Shown here: piece after piece, positions 38,128 through 46,833 of the stretch
How positions within the stretch are numbered: the stretch's first letter is position 1
Layout of the letters: every line of letters starts with the position of its first letter
NCBI RefSeq assembly: GCF_027947575.1
Contig: NZ_CP116256.1
Location: forward strand, 8,347,862 to 8,411,861
Direction: 5' to 3'
DNA length: 64,000 nucleotides
Source: Streptomyces rubrogriseus
GTDB lineage: Bacteria; Actinomycetota; Actinomycetes; Streptomycetales; Streptomycetaceae
Translations under genes and position numbers: made by a program
Notes under the pieces: model-generated
Seen by the model: the letters and a program-made list of their open reading frames with translations, nothing else
Told to the model about the DNA's origin: nothing
The model's database searches: none

Positions 38128-38161
38128 GGGGCCGCCGCACCCTCGTGGATGCGGCGGCCCC
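38128..38161 (-). terminator. Terminator hairpin after the PBP gene
   Basis: Perfect 12-bp arms GGGGCCGCCGCA / TGCGGCGGCCCC with a 10-nt loop, between the PBP stop and the GT87-like start. Confidence 0.75.
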
Positions 38162-38162
38162 T

Positions 38163-38176
38163 GTTTCACGTGGAAC
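38163..38176. promoter_or_regulatory. parS-like site, one mismatch
   Basis: GTTTCACGTGGAAC, one mismatch to parS, 22 bp (start to start) from a perfect copy. The same variant occurs at 22468. Confidence 0.7.
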
Positions 38177-38184
38177 TTGCGGGT

Positions 38185-38198
38185 GTTTCACGTGAAAC
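38185..38198. promoter_or_regulatory. parS: parS site (perfect)
   Basis: GTTTCACGTGAAAC at the centre of a 22-bp palindrome (38181-38202) just downstream of the PBP stop codon. Confidence 0.95.
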
Positions 38199-38220
38199 AC
38201 CCCTGCTCGGGACTCTTCGG

Positions 38221-40920
38221 CTAGCCGTTCGTGCCCCAGATGGTGTTTCCACGAGTGTTTCCGCTGCTGTCGCCCTCTCCTTCTGTCTCGGTGGCCGAGG
38301 GAGAAGGCGATTGACTCCCCTCGGAGCCGCCCGGCCCATTGCCTCCGTTGGCATTGCCGCCGTTGTTCCCGTTGCCGCAGTTGATGTCCCAGAAATCGCA
38401 GGACTCGGTCGGCGCGGGAGGCGAGGGGCTGTTCTGCGTGTCGCTGGGCGACGGGGTCGGCGACGGGCTGACTTCCTCGGTCTCGGAAGCGGACGGAGAG
38501 GGGGAGGGGGTCGGAGTCGGCGACGGGGCGTCGTTGATGACCTCACCGATGGGCTCCGGCTTCGGGAACTTCTCCACCTTCATGCCCTTGACCGCGTCGG
38601 ACATGTAGTCCTGCCAGATCGTGGACGGGAAGGAGGCACCGTGGATCTTCTTCTCGCCACCGGTTCCGAACATCTCCAGGAACGTACGGTCCTTGATGGT
38701 CTCGTCGTCCGGGTAGCGGTACATGCTGATCGCGGTCGACAGCTGCGGCGTGTAGCCGACGAACCACGCGGACTTGTTGCCGTCGGTGGTACCGGTCTTG
38801 CCGGCCACCTCACGGCCGGGCAACTGGGCGTTGGAGCCCGTTCCCTTCTCGACGACGGTCTTCAGGACGTCCGTCACGTTGTCCGCGACCTTCGCCGTGA
38901 ACGCCTGCTTCTCCTCGACCTTGTGCGTGTAGAGCGTGCCGTCCTTGTTCGTCACCTTCGTGACGGAGTACGGCTCGCGCTGCTTGCCGCTGTCGGCGAA
39001 GGTGGCGTACGCGCCCGCCATGCGGATGGCGCTGGGGTCCGAGACACCGATGGAGAAGGACGGGTAACCGGCGCCGGCCAGGCTGTCCTCCAGGAGTCCC
39101 GCGTCTTCGGCGGACTCCTTCACCTTGTCCAGACCGACGTCCATGCCGAGCTGCACGAAGGCGGAGTTCACCGACTCCCGCATCGCCTCACGAAGGTCGA
39201 TCTTGTAGTCCGGCGGGTCACCGACGTTGTCCTGCCCGTCGTTCTCCTGACGCCATTGCTCGCCCTTCTCGTTCTCCCAGATCGACCCGTCATAGTTATT
39301 GATCTTCAGGTCGTTCTTGCCGCTGTAGAGGCTCTTGGGGGAGACGACGGTGCGCTCGTCCTGGGCCTGGACCGGGCCGAGGTCCGGGTCGCGCACACCC
39401 CACTTCATCGCGGCCGCGAGCACGAAGGGCTTGAACGTCGAACCGACCTGGGCACCGGTCACGTCGGCGTTGTTGGTGAAGTGCTTGGTGGCGTCCTGGC
39501 CACCGTAGATGGCCTTGATGGCCCCGGTCCTGGTGTCGATGGACGCCCCGCCGAACTGGACGTGCGTGTCCTTCTCGGGCCGTTTCTTGGGGTCGATCTT
39601 CTCCTTGTAGACCTTCTGGACCGCCTTCTCCATCTCGTCGACCTTCTTCTTGTCGAAGGTCGTGTAGATCGAGTAGCCACCCTTCTCCAGCTGCTGCTCC
39701 GTCACCGCGCCGCTCCTGACCACGGAGGCCTTGGCGAGCCTGACGAGGTAGCCGATCTGGCCGCCCAGCTTCGCGTTCGACTGCGGGTTCTGCGTGGTGG
39801 GGAGCTCGGTGTACTTGGCCCGCTCCGCCTGGCTCAGATGCCCGTACTCCACCATCTTGTCGAGGGTGTCCTGCATCTGGGACTGGGCCCGCTTCTTGTT
39901 GGCGTCGGGCGTGGCCGCCGGGTCGATGGCGATCGAGCCCGCCGGGTCGTAGTAGGTGGCGCCCTTGAGCACCGCAGACAGGAAGGCGCACTGTCCCGGG
40001 TTGAGGTCGACGGCGTCGACGTTGAAGTACGCCCGGGCGGCCGCCTGGATGCCGTAGGCGCCGCGGCCGTAGTAGGCGGAGTTCAGGTAGCCCTCGAGGA
40101 TCTTGTCCTTCGGCTCCTCGGCACCGACCTTGATCGAGACGAAGATCTCCTTGACCTTGCGGGAGATCGTCTGCGACTGGTCGTTCAGCATCGCGTTCTT
40201 GACGTACTGCTGGGTGATGGTGGAGCCACCCTGGGTGTCCCCGCCCTTGGCCATGTTGAACACGGCGCGGGCGATGCCCTTGGGGTCGATGCCGCTGTCG
40301 GAGTAGAACGTCTTGTTCTCCTGCGAGATGACGGCATAGCGCATCTCCTTGGGAATCTGCGAGAGATTGACGCTCTGGCGGTTGCGGTCACCGCCCGTGG
40401 CCACCATCTGGGTGTTGTCGGCCCAGTAGTAGACGTTGTTCTGCGCGGTGGCACTCTCGTCGATGACGGGGACGCTCACCATGGCGTACGCGAGGCCGGC
40501 GGCGCCGACCAGGCAGCCGAAGAACGCGATGCACAGCCCGGAGACGAGCCTCCAGGAGGGCACCCAGCGCTGCCACCCGTCCTTGTTGTGGCGCGGGTAG
40601 TCGATCATGCGCTTCTTGCCGGGCGCCGCGGCCCGGCCCCTCCCGGGCCCTGCCGGACCGCCGGGCGCCCCTCGTCGGCCGCCGCGGCCCGGCTCGGCCG
40701 CTCTGCGACGGCCGCCCCCGTTCCGCTGTGCCGCGCGCCGGGCCTCGGCGCGGCTCCCGTACGCAGGCTCCTCGTTCTCCGGACCGTACGAGCCGGACGG
40801 AGACCCTGTGGCGCCTCGCGGTGCCGCACGGCGGCCGGAGGACGAACCGGACTGACCGCGTCGGGCCGCGGCACGTCCGCCTCCCTGCGGCTGCGGCGGT
40901 TTGCGACGGTGCTCGCTCAT
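38221..40920 (-). CDS. Class A penicillin-binding protein (transglycosylase/transpeptidase)
   Basis: An 899-residue bifunctional PBP. A cytosolic Arg/Gly-rich extension of about 120 residues precedes the membrane anchor LVSGLCIAFFGCLVGAAGLA. The GT51 glycosyltransferase has ENKTFYSDSGIDPKGIARAV and GGSTITQQYVKNAML. The transpeptidase has STFK (about residue 494), SVN (about 581) and KTGTTD (about 707). A Ser/Pro/Thr tail of about 140 residues ends in an Asn/Gly-rich stretch with one Cys pair (CDFWDINC). It polymerises and crosslinks peptidoglycan outside the membrane. ATG at 40920 has GAGGAG 11 bases upstream. Confidence 0.96.
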   Translation of the reverse strand: MSEHRRKPPQPQGGGRAAARRGQSGSSSGRRAAPRGATGSPSGSYGPENEEPAYGSRAEARRAAQRNGGGRRRAAEPGRGGRRGAPGGPAGPGRGRAAAPGKKRMIDYPRHNKDGWQRWVPSWRLVSGLCIAFFGCLVGAAGLAYAMVSVPVIDESATAQNNVYYWADNTQMVATGGDRNRQSVNLSQIPKEMRYAVISQENKTFYSDSGIDPKGIARAVFNMAKGGDTQGGSTITQQYVKNAMLNDQSQTISRKVKEIFVSIKVGAEEPKDKILEGYLNSAYYGRGAYGIQAAARAYFNVDAVDLNPGQCAFLSAVLKGATYYDPAGSIAIDPAATPDANKKRAQSQMQDTLDKMVEYGHLSQAERAKYTELPTTQNPQSNAKLGGQIGYLVRLAKASVVRSGAVTEQQLEKGGYSIYTTFDKKKVDEMEKAVQKVYKEKIDPKKRPEKDTHVQFGGASIDTRTGAIKAIYGGQDATKHFTNNADVTGAQVGSTFKPFVLAAAMKWGVRDPDLGPVQAQDERTVVSPKSLYSGKNDLKINNYDGSIWENEKGEQWRQENDGQDNVGDPPDYKIDLREAMRESVNSAFVQLGMDVGLDKVKESAEDAGLLEDSLAGAGYPSFSIGVSDPSAIRMAGAYATFADSGKQREPYSVTKVTNKDGTLYTHKVEEKQAFTAKVADNVTDVLKTVVEKGTGSNAQLPGREVAGKTGTTDGNKSAWFVGYTPQLSTAISMYRYPDDETIKDRTFLEMFGTGGEKKIHGASFPSTIWQDYMSDAVKGMKVEKFPKPEPIGEVINDAPSPTPTPSPSPSASETEEVSPSPTPSPSDTQNSPSPPAPTESCDFWDINCGNGNNGGNANGGNGPGGSEGSQSPSPSATETEGEGDSSGNTRGNTIWGTNG

Positions 40921-41272
40921 CGAACGACTACTCCTCGGGCAGGCGCACCTTTGCGCGCCTGGTAAAGGCGGCTGGTTTCCGGTCCCCCCGAAGTACGGAT
41001 GCGGCCCCTTCCGCATTCACCCGTACTGCACCGGGGACAGGGACGCCCCCAGACGTCACTCGGTTCCCGGTGGTTTGCATGGCGCACACACTACGCACCG
41101 TCAAAACCCCCGCGGCCCGAAGTTCACCTCAAATCAGGCAACTTGCTCGCGATGAAACCCTGATGTGATCCCGTTCACCAGTTCACCTCTTGTCGCACGC
41201 AGAAGCTCGTTCTATCGTGCTGATGTATCGACTCGATACATCAGCGCGGCATAAGGGCGAGAGGAGGCGACG
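40921..41272. other. 352-bp divergent gap between PBP and padR genes
   Basis: It contains promoters in both directions and, near the padR start, the 27-bp palindrome at 41219-41245. The rest holds no supported gene. On the minus strand GGGAAC near 41077 resembles a SigE -35, but the spacing to a GTC -10 is 18 bp, so I do not call it. Confidence 0.45.
41219..41245. promoter_or_regulatory. 27-bp palindrome, probable PadR operator
   Basis: Perfect 13-bp arms (GCTGATGTATCGA and complement) around a central C, ending 27 bp before the padR start. PadR proteins bind dyads of the ATGTAT...ATACAT type and usually repress themselves, so this is very likely the autoregulatory operator. Confidence 0.8.
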
Positions 41273-41950
41273 ATGAGCCGGAGATCCGGCATCCTCGAGT
41301 TCGCCGTACTCGGCCTGCTCCGCGAGTCCCCGATGCACGGCTACGAGCTGCGTAAACGGCTCAACACGTCACTGGGTGTGTTCCGGGCGTTCAGCTACGG
41401 GACGCTCTACCCCTGCCTCAAGACGCTGGTCGCCAACGGCTGGTTGATCGAGGAACCGGGGAACGTCGGCGAGGCCGCCGCTTCCCTCACGGGACGCCGC
41501 GCCAAGATCGTCTACCGGTTGACGGCCGACGGTAAGGAACATTTCGAGCAGCTCCTCTCCCAGGCCGGCCCGGACGCGTACGACGACGAGACCTTCGCCG
41601 CCCGCTTCGCGTTCTTCGGGCAGACGTCGCGAGACGTACGCATGCGCGTGCTCGAGGGTCGGCGCAGCCGGCTGGAGGAGCGCCTGGAGAAGATGCGGGC
41701 CTCACTGGCCCGCACCCGGGAGCGACTCGACGACTACACGCTTGAGCTGCAGCGCCACGGAATGGAGTCCGTGGAGCGCGAAGTGCGCTGGCTGAACGAG
41801 CTCATCGAGAGCGAGCGGGCGGGGCGGGACCTCAGAGGTTCCGCCGCCGAGGGGACCGCTCAACAGGACACGACATCTGGAGCGACGGGCGGCCTGCCCC
41901 GGCCGGGGAACGACCCCCGGCCGGATACGCCCGGCGACACCGCCACGTGA
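41273..41950 (+). CDS. PadR-family transcriptional regulator
   Basis: A 225-residue PadR regulator: winged helix [20 protein letters not shown] with RKRL and [20 protein letters not shown], then a long C-terminal helical domain (residues about 90-180) used for dimerisation. A charged, disordered tail of about 45 residues ends the protein. GAGAGGAGGCG precedes the ATG. It is 44 bp upstream of the inositol-phosphate synthase gene and probably in one transcript, so PadR may regulate inositol supply. Confidence 0.92.
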   Translation: MSRRSGILEFAVLGLLRESPMHGYELRKRLNTSLGVFRAFSYGTLYPCLKTLVANGWLIEEPGNVGEAAASLTGRRAKIVYRLTADGKEHFEQLLSQAGPDAYDDETFAARFAFFGQTSRDVRMRVLEGRRSRLEERLEKMRASLARTRERLDDYTLELQRHGMESVEREVRWLNELIESERAGRDLRGSAAEGTAQQDTTSGATGGLPRPGNDPRPDTPGDTAT

Positions 41951-41994
41951 GCGCCCAGTCAGGGCCTCACTCGTACACACAGGGAGCAACCGGA

Positions 41995-43077
41995 ATGGGT
42001 TCGGTTCGCGTAGCCATCGTCGGTGTGGGCAACTGCGCCGCATCGCTGGTGCAGGGCGTCGAGTACTACAAGGACGCCGACCCGGCGGCCAAGGTCCCCG
42101 GCCTGATGCACGTCCAGTTCGGCGACTACCACGTCAGTGACATCGAGTTCGTCGCCGCCTTCGACGTGGACGCCAAGAAGGTCGGCCTGGATCTCGCGGA
42201 CGCCATCGGCGCCTCCGAGAACAACACCATCAAGATCTGCGACGTGCCGAACAGCGGCGTCCAGGTCCAGCGCGGCCACACGCACGACGGTCTCGGCAAG
42301 TACTACCGCCAGACCATCGAGGAGTCCGCCGAGGCGCCGGTCGACGTCGTCCAGATCCTCAAGGACAAGCAGGTCGACGTTCTGGTCTGCTACCTGCCCG
42401 TCGGTTCCGAGGACGCGGCGAAGTACTACGCCCAGTGCGCCATCGACGCCAAGGTCGCCTTCGTCAACGCCCTCCCGGTCTTCATCGCCGGCACCAAGGA
42501 GTGGGCGGACAAGTTCACCGAGGCGGGCGTCCCGATCGTCGGCGACGACATCAAGTCGCAGGTCGGCGCCACCATCACGCACCGCGTCATGGCGAAGCTG
42601 TTCGAGGACCGGGGCGTCGTCCTGGACCGCACGATGCAGCTGAACGTCGGCGGCAACATGGACTTCAAGAACATGCTCGAGCGTGAGCGCCTGGAGTCCA
42701 AGAAGATCTCCAAGACGCAGGCCGTCACCTCCCAGATCCCCGACCGCGACCTGGGTGCGGACAACGTCCACATCGGCCCGTCGGACTACGTCGCCTGGCT
42801 GGACGACCGCAAGTGGGCCTACGTCCGCCTCGAGGGCCGCGCCTTCGGTGACGTCCCGCTGAACCTGGAGTACAAGCTCGAGGTCTGGGACTCCCCGAAC
42901 TCGGCCGGTGTCATCATCGACGCCCTGCGCGCCGCGAAGATCGCCAAGGACCGCGGCATCGGCGGCCCGATCCTGTCCGCGTCGAGCTACTTCATGAAGT
43001 CCCCGCCGGTCCAGTACTTCGACGACGAGGCCCGCGCCAACGTCGAGAAGTTCATCGCGGGTGAGGTCGAGCGCTGA
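41995..43077 (+). CDS. ino1: Inositol-3-phosphate synthase
   Basis: A 360-residue myo-inositol-1(3)-phosphate synthase that converts glucose 6-phosphate to inositol phosphate with NAD, feeding phosphatidylinositol and mycothiol. The NAD motif is [37 protein letters not shown] and [13 protein letters not shown] are conserved catalytic blocks. It matches the short actinobacterial form. ATG at 41995 follows GGAG by nine bases. A strong hairpin terminator follows. Confidence 0.95.
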   Translation: MGSVRVAIVGVGNCAASLVQGVEYYKDADPAAKVPGLMHVQFGDYHVSDIEFVAAFDVDAKKVGLDLADAIGASENNTIKICDVPNSGVQVQRGHTHDGLGKYYRQTIEESAEAPVDVVQILKDKQVDVLVCYLPVGSEDAAKYYAQCAIDAKVAFVNALPVFIAGTKEWADKFTEAGVPIVGDDIKSQVGATITHRVMAKLFEDRGVVLDRTMQLNVGGNMDFKNMLERERLESKKISKTQAVTSQIPDRDLGADNVHIGPSDYVAWLDDRKWAYVRLEGRAFGDVPLNLEYKLEVWDSPNSAGVIIDALRAAKIAKDRGIGGPILSASSYFMKSPPVQYFDDEARANVEKFIAGEVER

Positions 43078-43102
43078 TCAGCCGCTGACCCCGGTCTGTC
43101 GA

Positions 43103-43132
43103 GGGTCCCCGGGTCGCATGACCCGGGGACCC
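43103..43132 (+). terminator. Terminator after ino1
   Basis: Perfect 13-bp arms GGGTCCCCGGGTC / GACCCGGGGACCC with a GCAT loop, 26 bp after the stop codon. Confidence 0.87.
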
Positions 43133-43155
43133 TTCCCGTATGTGAGGCTGTGCCC

Positions 43156-44433
43156 ATGGCCGTCGTCCGTGACCTGCGCGTCCTGCTGCGCCTGAAGGGG
43201 TTTCGGCGCCTGCTCGCCGTGCGCCTGCTCTCCCAGGGCGCCGACGGCGTCTACCAGGTCGCGCTCGCCACCTACGTCGTGTTCTCCCCGGAGAAGCAGA
43301 CCTCGCCCGCCGCGATCGCCTCCGCGATGGCGGTCCTGCTGCTCCCGTACTCCCTGGTGGGCCCGTTCGCCGGTGTGCTGCTGGACCGCTGGCGGCGCCG
43401 CCAGGTCTTCCTGTACGGCAACCTGCTGCGCGCCGCGCTGGCCACGGTGACGGCGGTTCTGATGATCGCCTCCGTCCCCGACTGGCTCTTCTACGTCTCC
43501 GCACTCTGCGTCACGGCCGTCAACCGTTTCGTGCTCGCGGGCCTGTCCGCCGCACTGCCCCGGGTGGTCGACGCCGAACGCCTGGTGATCGCCAACTCGC
43601 TCTCCCCGACGGCCGGCACCCTGGCCGCCACGGCAGGCGGCGGCCTCGCATTCGTCGTACGCCTCGTGGTCTCGGACTCCGACGCCGCCGTGGTGCTGCT
43701 CGGCGCCGGCCTCTATCTGTGCGGAGCCCTGGCGTCGCTGCGGATCGCCGTGGAACTGCTGGGTCCCGACCGGGCACTCGTGCCGCCCAGGCTGACCTCG
43801 GCGCTCAACGGCACCGCCCGCGACCTGGCGGCGGGCGTGCGTCACCTCGCCGCCCCCGCCCGCCGGGAAGCGGCCTGGGCACTCGCGGCCATGACGCTGA
43901 TGCGGTTCTGCTACGGCGCTCTGCTGGTCATGCTGCTGATGCTGTGCCGGTACTCGCTGACCTCGGACACGGACGAGGGGCTCGCCCTGCTGGGGCTGGC
44001 ACTTGGGGTCTCCGGGGCGGGCTTCTTCGCGGCGGCGGTGGTCACCCCCTGGGCGGCGGGGCGGCTGGGGCCCGGCCGCTGGATGGCCGTCTGCGCGGCG
44101 GTCGCCACCGTGCTGGTGCCGGCACTGGGCCTGACGTTCGCGGCGGCACCCCTGCTCGCCGCCGCGTTCGTGCTGGGCCTGACGACACAGGGGGCGAAGA
44201 TCGCGACCGACACGGTCGTGCAGTCCTCGGTCGACGACACCTTCCGGGGGCGGATCTTCTCCGTCTACGACGTGCTGTTCAACGTGGCCTTCGTCGGCGC
44301 GGCCGGGGTGGCCGCGCTCATGCTGCCACCGGACGGCCGGTCGGTGCCGCTGGTCGTGACGGTCGCCGCGCTCTACGGAGTGGTTGCGGCAGCTATGGCC
44401 CGGTTTGAGAGCCGGCAAGTGTCACATCAGTGA
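43156..44433 (+). CDS. MFS transporter
   Basis: A 425-residue, roughly 12-helix major-facilitator protein: DLRVLLRLKGFRRLLAVRLL start, LVGPFAGVLLDRWRRRQVFL loop (the MFS D-R-x-x-R-R motif), and GAKIATDTVVQSSVDDTFRG late motif resembling the enterobactin-exporter-like branch. Substrate unknown. ATG at 43156 has GAGG eight bases upstream; a GTG at 43150 is too close. It follows ino1 but a terminator lies between them. Confidence 0.88.
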   Translation: MAVVRDLRVLLRLKGFRRLLAVRLLSQGADGVYQVALATYVVFSPEKQTSPAAIASAMAVLLLPYSLVGPFAGVLLDRWRRRQVFLYGNLLRAALATVTAVLMIASVPDWLFYVSALCVTAVNRFVLAGLSAALPRVVDAERLVIANSLSPTAGTLAATAGGGLAFVVRLVVSDSDAAVVLLGAGLYLCGALASLRIAVELLGPDRALVPPRLTSALNGTARDLAAGVRHLAAPARREAAWALAAMTLMRFCYGALLVMLLMLCRYSLTSDTDEGLALLGLALGVSGAGFFAAAVVTPWAAGRLGPGRWMAVCAAVATVLVPALGLTFAAAPLLAAAFVLGLTTQGAKIATDTVVQSSVDDTFRGRIFSVYDVLFNVAFVGAAGVAALMLPPDGRSVPLVVTVAALYGVVAAAMARFESRQVSHQ

Positions 44434-44539
44434 CACAGAGCCCCACCGGACTACAGAGTTGTCAGTGGGACCCGGTAGCTTACGTGCGTCTTATCTCGCG
44501 GCATGTCCGCGACACGCACCTATTTCAGGGGGACCCCCA

Positions 44540-45058
44540 GTGACCACCCAGCCGCCGCCCCAGGGCAACCCGTTCGCGCAGAACCAGCCGCAGGCTCCGC
44601 AGCAGCCTCAGGGTCAGAACCCCTACGCCCAGGGGCAGCCGGGCTTCCCGCAGCAGGCCGGCCAGCCCGGTCAGCCCGGTTTCCCGCAGCAGGGCGCGCC
44701 GTACGCCCCGGTGCCGCCGCAGCCGGCCCGCCGCAAGCCGAGCTTCAAGACGATCAAGAACATCGTCATCGCGGTGGTCGTCGTGGGTGTCGCGGTCGGT
44801 GGTTACATCGCCAGCCGGGACGACGCCGACCAGGCCGGCGTGGGTGACTGCCTGAAGTCCGCGTCGTCGTCCTCGGACCGCATGGAGGTCGTGGACTGCT
44901 CCTCCTCGGACGCCGAGGGCAAGGTGCTGTCGAAGGTGAAGGGCCACTTCACGTCGCTGACCGCCGAGACGGAGTGCCGGAAGGTCGACGGAGCCACCGG
45001 CTTCTACGCCGAGACCGGCGACGGTGAAGAGTTCCTGCTCTGCCTCGGCGAGGTCTGA
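44540..45058 (+). CDS. Membrane-anchored extracytoplasmic protein with four cysteines (LppU-like)
   Basis: A 172-residue protein. Residues 1-65 are Pro/Gln/Gly-rich and cytosolic (NPFAQNQPQAPQQPQGQNPY). A single membrane helix (TIKNIVIAVVVVGVAVGGYI) follows. The extracytoplasmic part of about 75 residues has four Cys (GDCLKS, VVDCSSS, ETECRK, LLCLGE), probably two disulfides. This architecture is common in Streptomyces, but function is unknown. GTG at 44540 follows AGGGGG by eight bases. Confidence 0.82.
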   Translation: MTTQPPPQGNPFAQNQPQAPQQPQGQNPYAQGQPGFPQQAGQPGQPGFPQQGAPYAPVPPQPARRKPSFKTIKNIVIAVVVVGVAVGGYIASRDDADQAGVGDCLKSASSSSDRMEVVDCSSSDAEGKVLSKVKGHFTSLTAETECRKVDGATGFYAETGDGEEFLLCLGEV

Positions 45059-45090
45059 GGCGACAGACGTCTCTCCGTCTCCTGCTTCAC

Positions 45091-45116
45091 GGTCATGTTT
45101 CACGTGAAACATGACC
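45091..45116. terminator. 26-bp palindrome with central parS
   Basis: Perfect 26-bp palindrome whose centre is the parS at 45097, between convergent genes. It is one of two adjacent hairpins that can act as a bidirectional terminator. Confidence 0.7.
45097..45110. promoter_or_regulatory. parS: parS site (perfect)
   Basis: GTTTCACGTGAAAC at the centre of the 45091-45116 palindrome. Confidence 0.95.
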
Positions 45117-45118
45117 CC

Positions 45119-45154
45119 ACGGGCGGCACGTTTCACGTGAAACGTGCCGCCCGT
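45119..45154. terminator. 36-bp palindrome with central parS
   Basis: Perfect 36-bp palindrome (18-bp arms) centred on the parS at 45130, immediately before the end of the CCA-transferase gene; a strong hairpin in either transcript. Confidence 0.78.
45130..45143. promoter_or_regulatory. parS: parS site (perfect)
   Basis: GTTTCACGTGAAAC at the centre of the 45119-45154 palindrome, 33 bp from the neighbouring copy. Confidence 0.95.
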
Positions 45155-45156
45155 TC

Positions 45157-46608
45157 TCATGCGTTGTCCGGGTGCTGAGCCCACCATTCCTTCAGTGCTG
45201 CCACCGCCGCGTCGTGCTCCATCGGCCCGTTCTCCAGACGAAGCTCCAGCAGGTGCTTGTACGCCTGCCCCACGGCCGGCCCAGGACGGACACCGAGGAT
45301 CTCCATGATCTGGTTGCCGTCGAGGTCCGGGCGGATCGCGTCGAGCTCCTCCTGCTCCTGAAGCTGCGCGATCCGATCCTCCAGACCGTCGTACGCGCGG
45401 GAGAGGGCCGAAGCCTTGCGCTTGTTGCGCGTCGTGCAGTCCGACCGCGTCAGCTTGTGGAGACGGTCGAGCAGCGGTCCCGCGTCCCGGACGTAGCGGC
45501 GGACCGCGGAGTCCGTCCACTCACCCGTGCCGTAGCCGTGGAAGCGCAGATGCAGCTCGACCAGGCGAGAGACGTCCTTCACCAGCTCGTTGGAGTACTT
45601 GAGCGCGAGCATGCGCTTCTTCGTCATCTTCGCCCCGACCACTTCGTGGTGGTGGAACGAGACCCTGCCGTCCTTCTCGAAGCGGCGGGTGCGCGGCTTG
45701 CCGATGTCGTGCAGCAGTGCGGCCAGCCGAAGGGTCAGGTCCGGTCCTTCGCTCTCCAGGGCCATCGCCTGCTCCAGGACGATGAGGGTGTGGTCGTAGA
45801 CGTCCTTGTGCCGGTGGTGCTCGTCACGCTCCAGCCGCAGGGCCGGCAGCTCGGGCAGGACCCGCTCGGCGAGACCTGTCTCCACCAGCAGACTCAGTCC
45901 CTTGCGCGGGTGCGGGGAGAGGATGAGCTTGTTCAGCTCGTCCCGGACCCGCTCCGCGGAGACGATGTCGATGCGCCCGGCCATGTCGTGCATGGCCTTG
46001 ACCACCTCCGGCGCCACCTCGAAGTCGAGCTGCGCGGCGAAGCGCGCGGCCCGCATCATCCTCAGCGGGTCGTCCGAGAAGGAGTCCTCGGGCGTACCCG
46101 GAGTGCGCAGCACACGTGCCGCGAGGTCGTCGAGTCCGCCGTGCGGGTCGATGAACACCTTTTCCGGAAGCGCTACGGCCATCGCGTTCACCGTGAAGTC
46201 ACGCCGGACGAGATCCTCCTCGATGGAGTCTCCGTAGGACACCTCGGGCTTGCGCGAGGTGCGGTCGTACGCCTCCGAGCGGTAGGTGGTCACCTCGATC
46301 TGCCAGCCGTCCTTCTGCCCCCCGACCGTGCCGAAGGCGATCCCGACCTCCCAGACCGCGTCCGCCCAGGGACGCATGATCTTCAGAACATCCTGGGGAC
46401 GGGCGTCGGTAGTGAAGTCCAGATCGTTGCCGAGCCGCCCGAGCAGGGCGTCCCGCACCGAGCCGCCGACCAGCGCGAGTGAGAACCCGGCCTCCTGGAA
46501 ACGGCGGGCGAGATCGTCGGCGACAGGGGCGACCCGCAGCGGCTCACCCGCCGCGCGGTGCTGCTCCTGACTCAGGACACTGGGGCTGACTTCGTTGGCG
46601 TTCGGCAC
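45157..46608 (-). CDS. CCA tRNA nucleotidyltransferase
   Basis: A 483-residue class II nucleotidyltransferase. The head has GFSLALVGGSVRDALLGRLG and DLDFTTDARP (catalytic Asp pair), then RRDFTVNAMAVAL and a flexible-loop/body region SDDPLRMMRAARFAAQLDFE. The C-terminal half carries an HD domain (LAALLHDIGKP, FHHHEVVGA), so the protein probably also cleaves phosphates. It adds CCA to tRNA 3' ends; the S. coelicolor homolog has been discussed as a poly(A) polymerase candidate. The GTG at 46608 (VPNANE) has no ribosome site; a longer frame to 46704 looks non-coding. Confidence 0.9.
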   Translation of the reverse strand: MPNANEVSPSVLSQEQHRAAGEPLRVAPVADDLARRFQEAGFSLALVGGSVRDALLGRLGNDLDFTTDARPQDVLKIMRPWADAVWEVGIAFGTVGGQKDGWQIEVTTYRSEAYDRTSRKPEVSYGDSIEEDLVRRDFTVNAMAVALPEKVFIDPHGGLDDLAARVLRTPGTPEDSFSDDPLRMMRAARFAAQLDFEVAPEVVKAMHDMAGRIDIVSAERVRDELNKLILSPHPRKGLSLLVETGLAERVLPELPALRLERDEHHRHKDVYDHTLIVLEQAMALESEGPDLTLRLAALLHDIGKPRTRRFEKDGRVSFHHHEVVGAKMTKKRMLALKYSNELVKDVSRLVELHLRFHGYGTGEWTDSAVRRYVRDAGPLLDRLHKLTRSDCTTRNKRKASALSRAYDGLEDRIAQLQEQEELDAIRPDLDGNQIMEILGVRPGPAVGQAYKHLLELRLENGPMEHDAAVAALKEWWAQHPDNA

Positions 46609-46833
46609 AACAAAACAGGGTACGTGGCCTTGGCGGAGACGGGCGCCCCACGGAGCGCGCACCGAATCCCCCGCTTTCGTACCGCTCCCTTTATAGGCGC
46701 ACATAGGGGGAAGCCCGGCCCTGGCAGCGGATCTTGTGACGTAGTCCGCGGCACTTCCCCTCGGCGCACCTCGTTACCATGCGTGGACGCACATTCCGAC
46801 GACCACTGATCACGACGAGGGACGGGCGAGCGC

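Noticed and set aside
41060..41090. SigE-type promoter for the PBP gene
   Set aside because: GGAAC is present on the minus strand but the GTC element is about 18 bp away, longer than the usual spacer.
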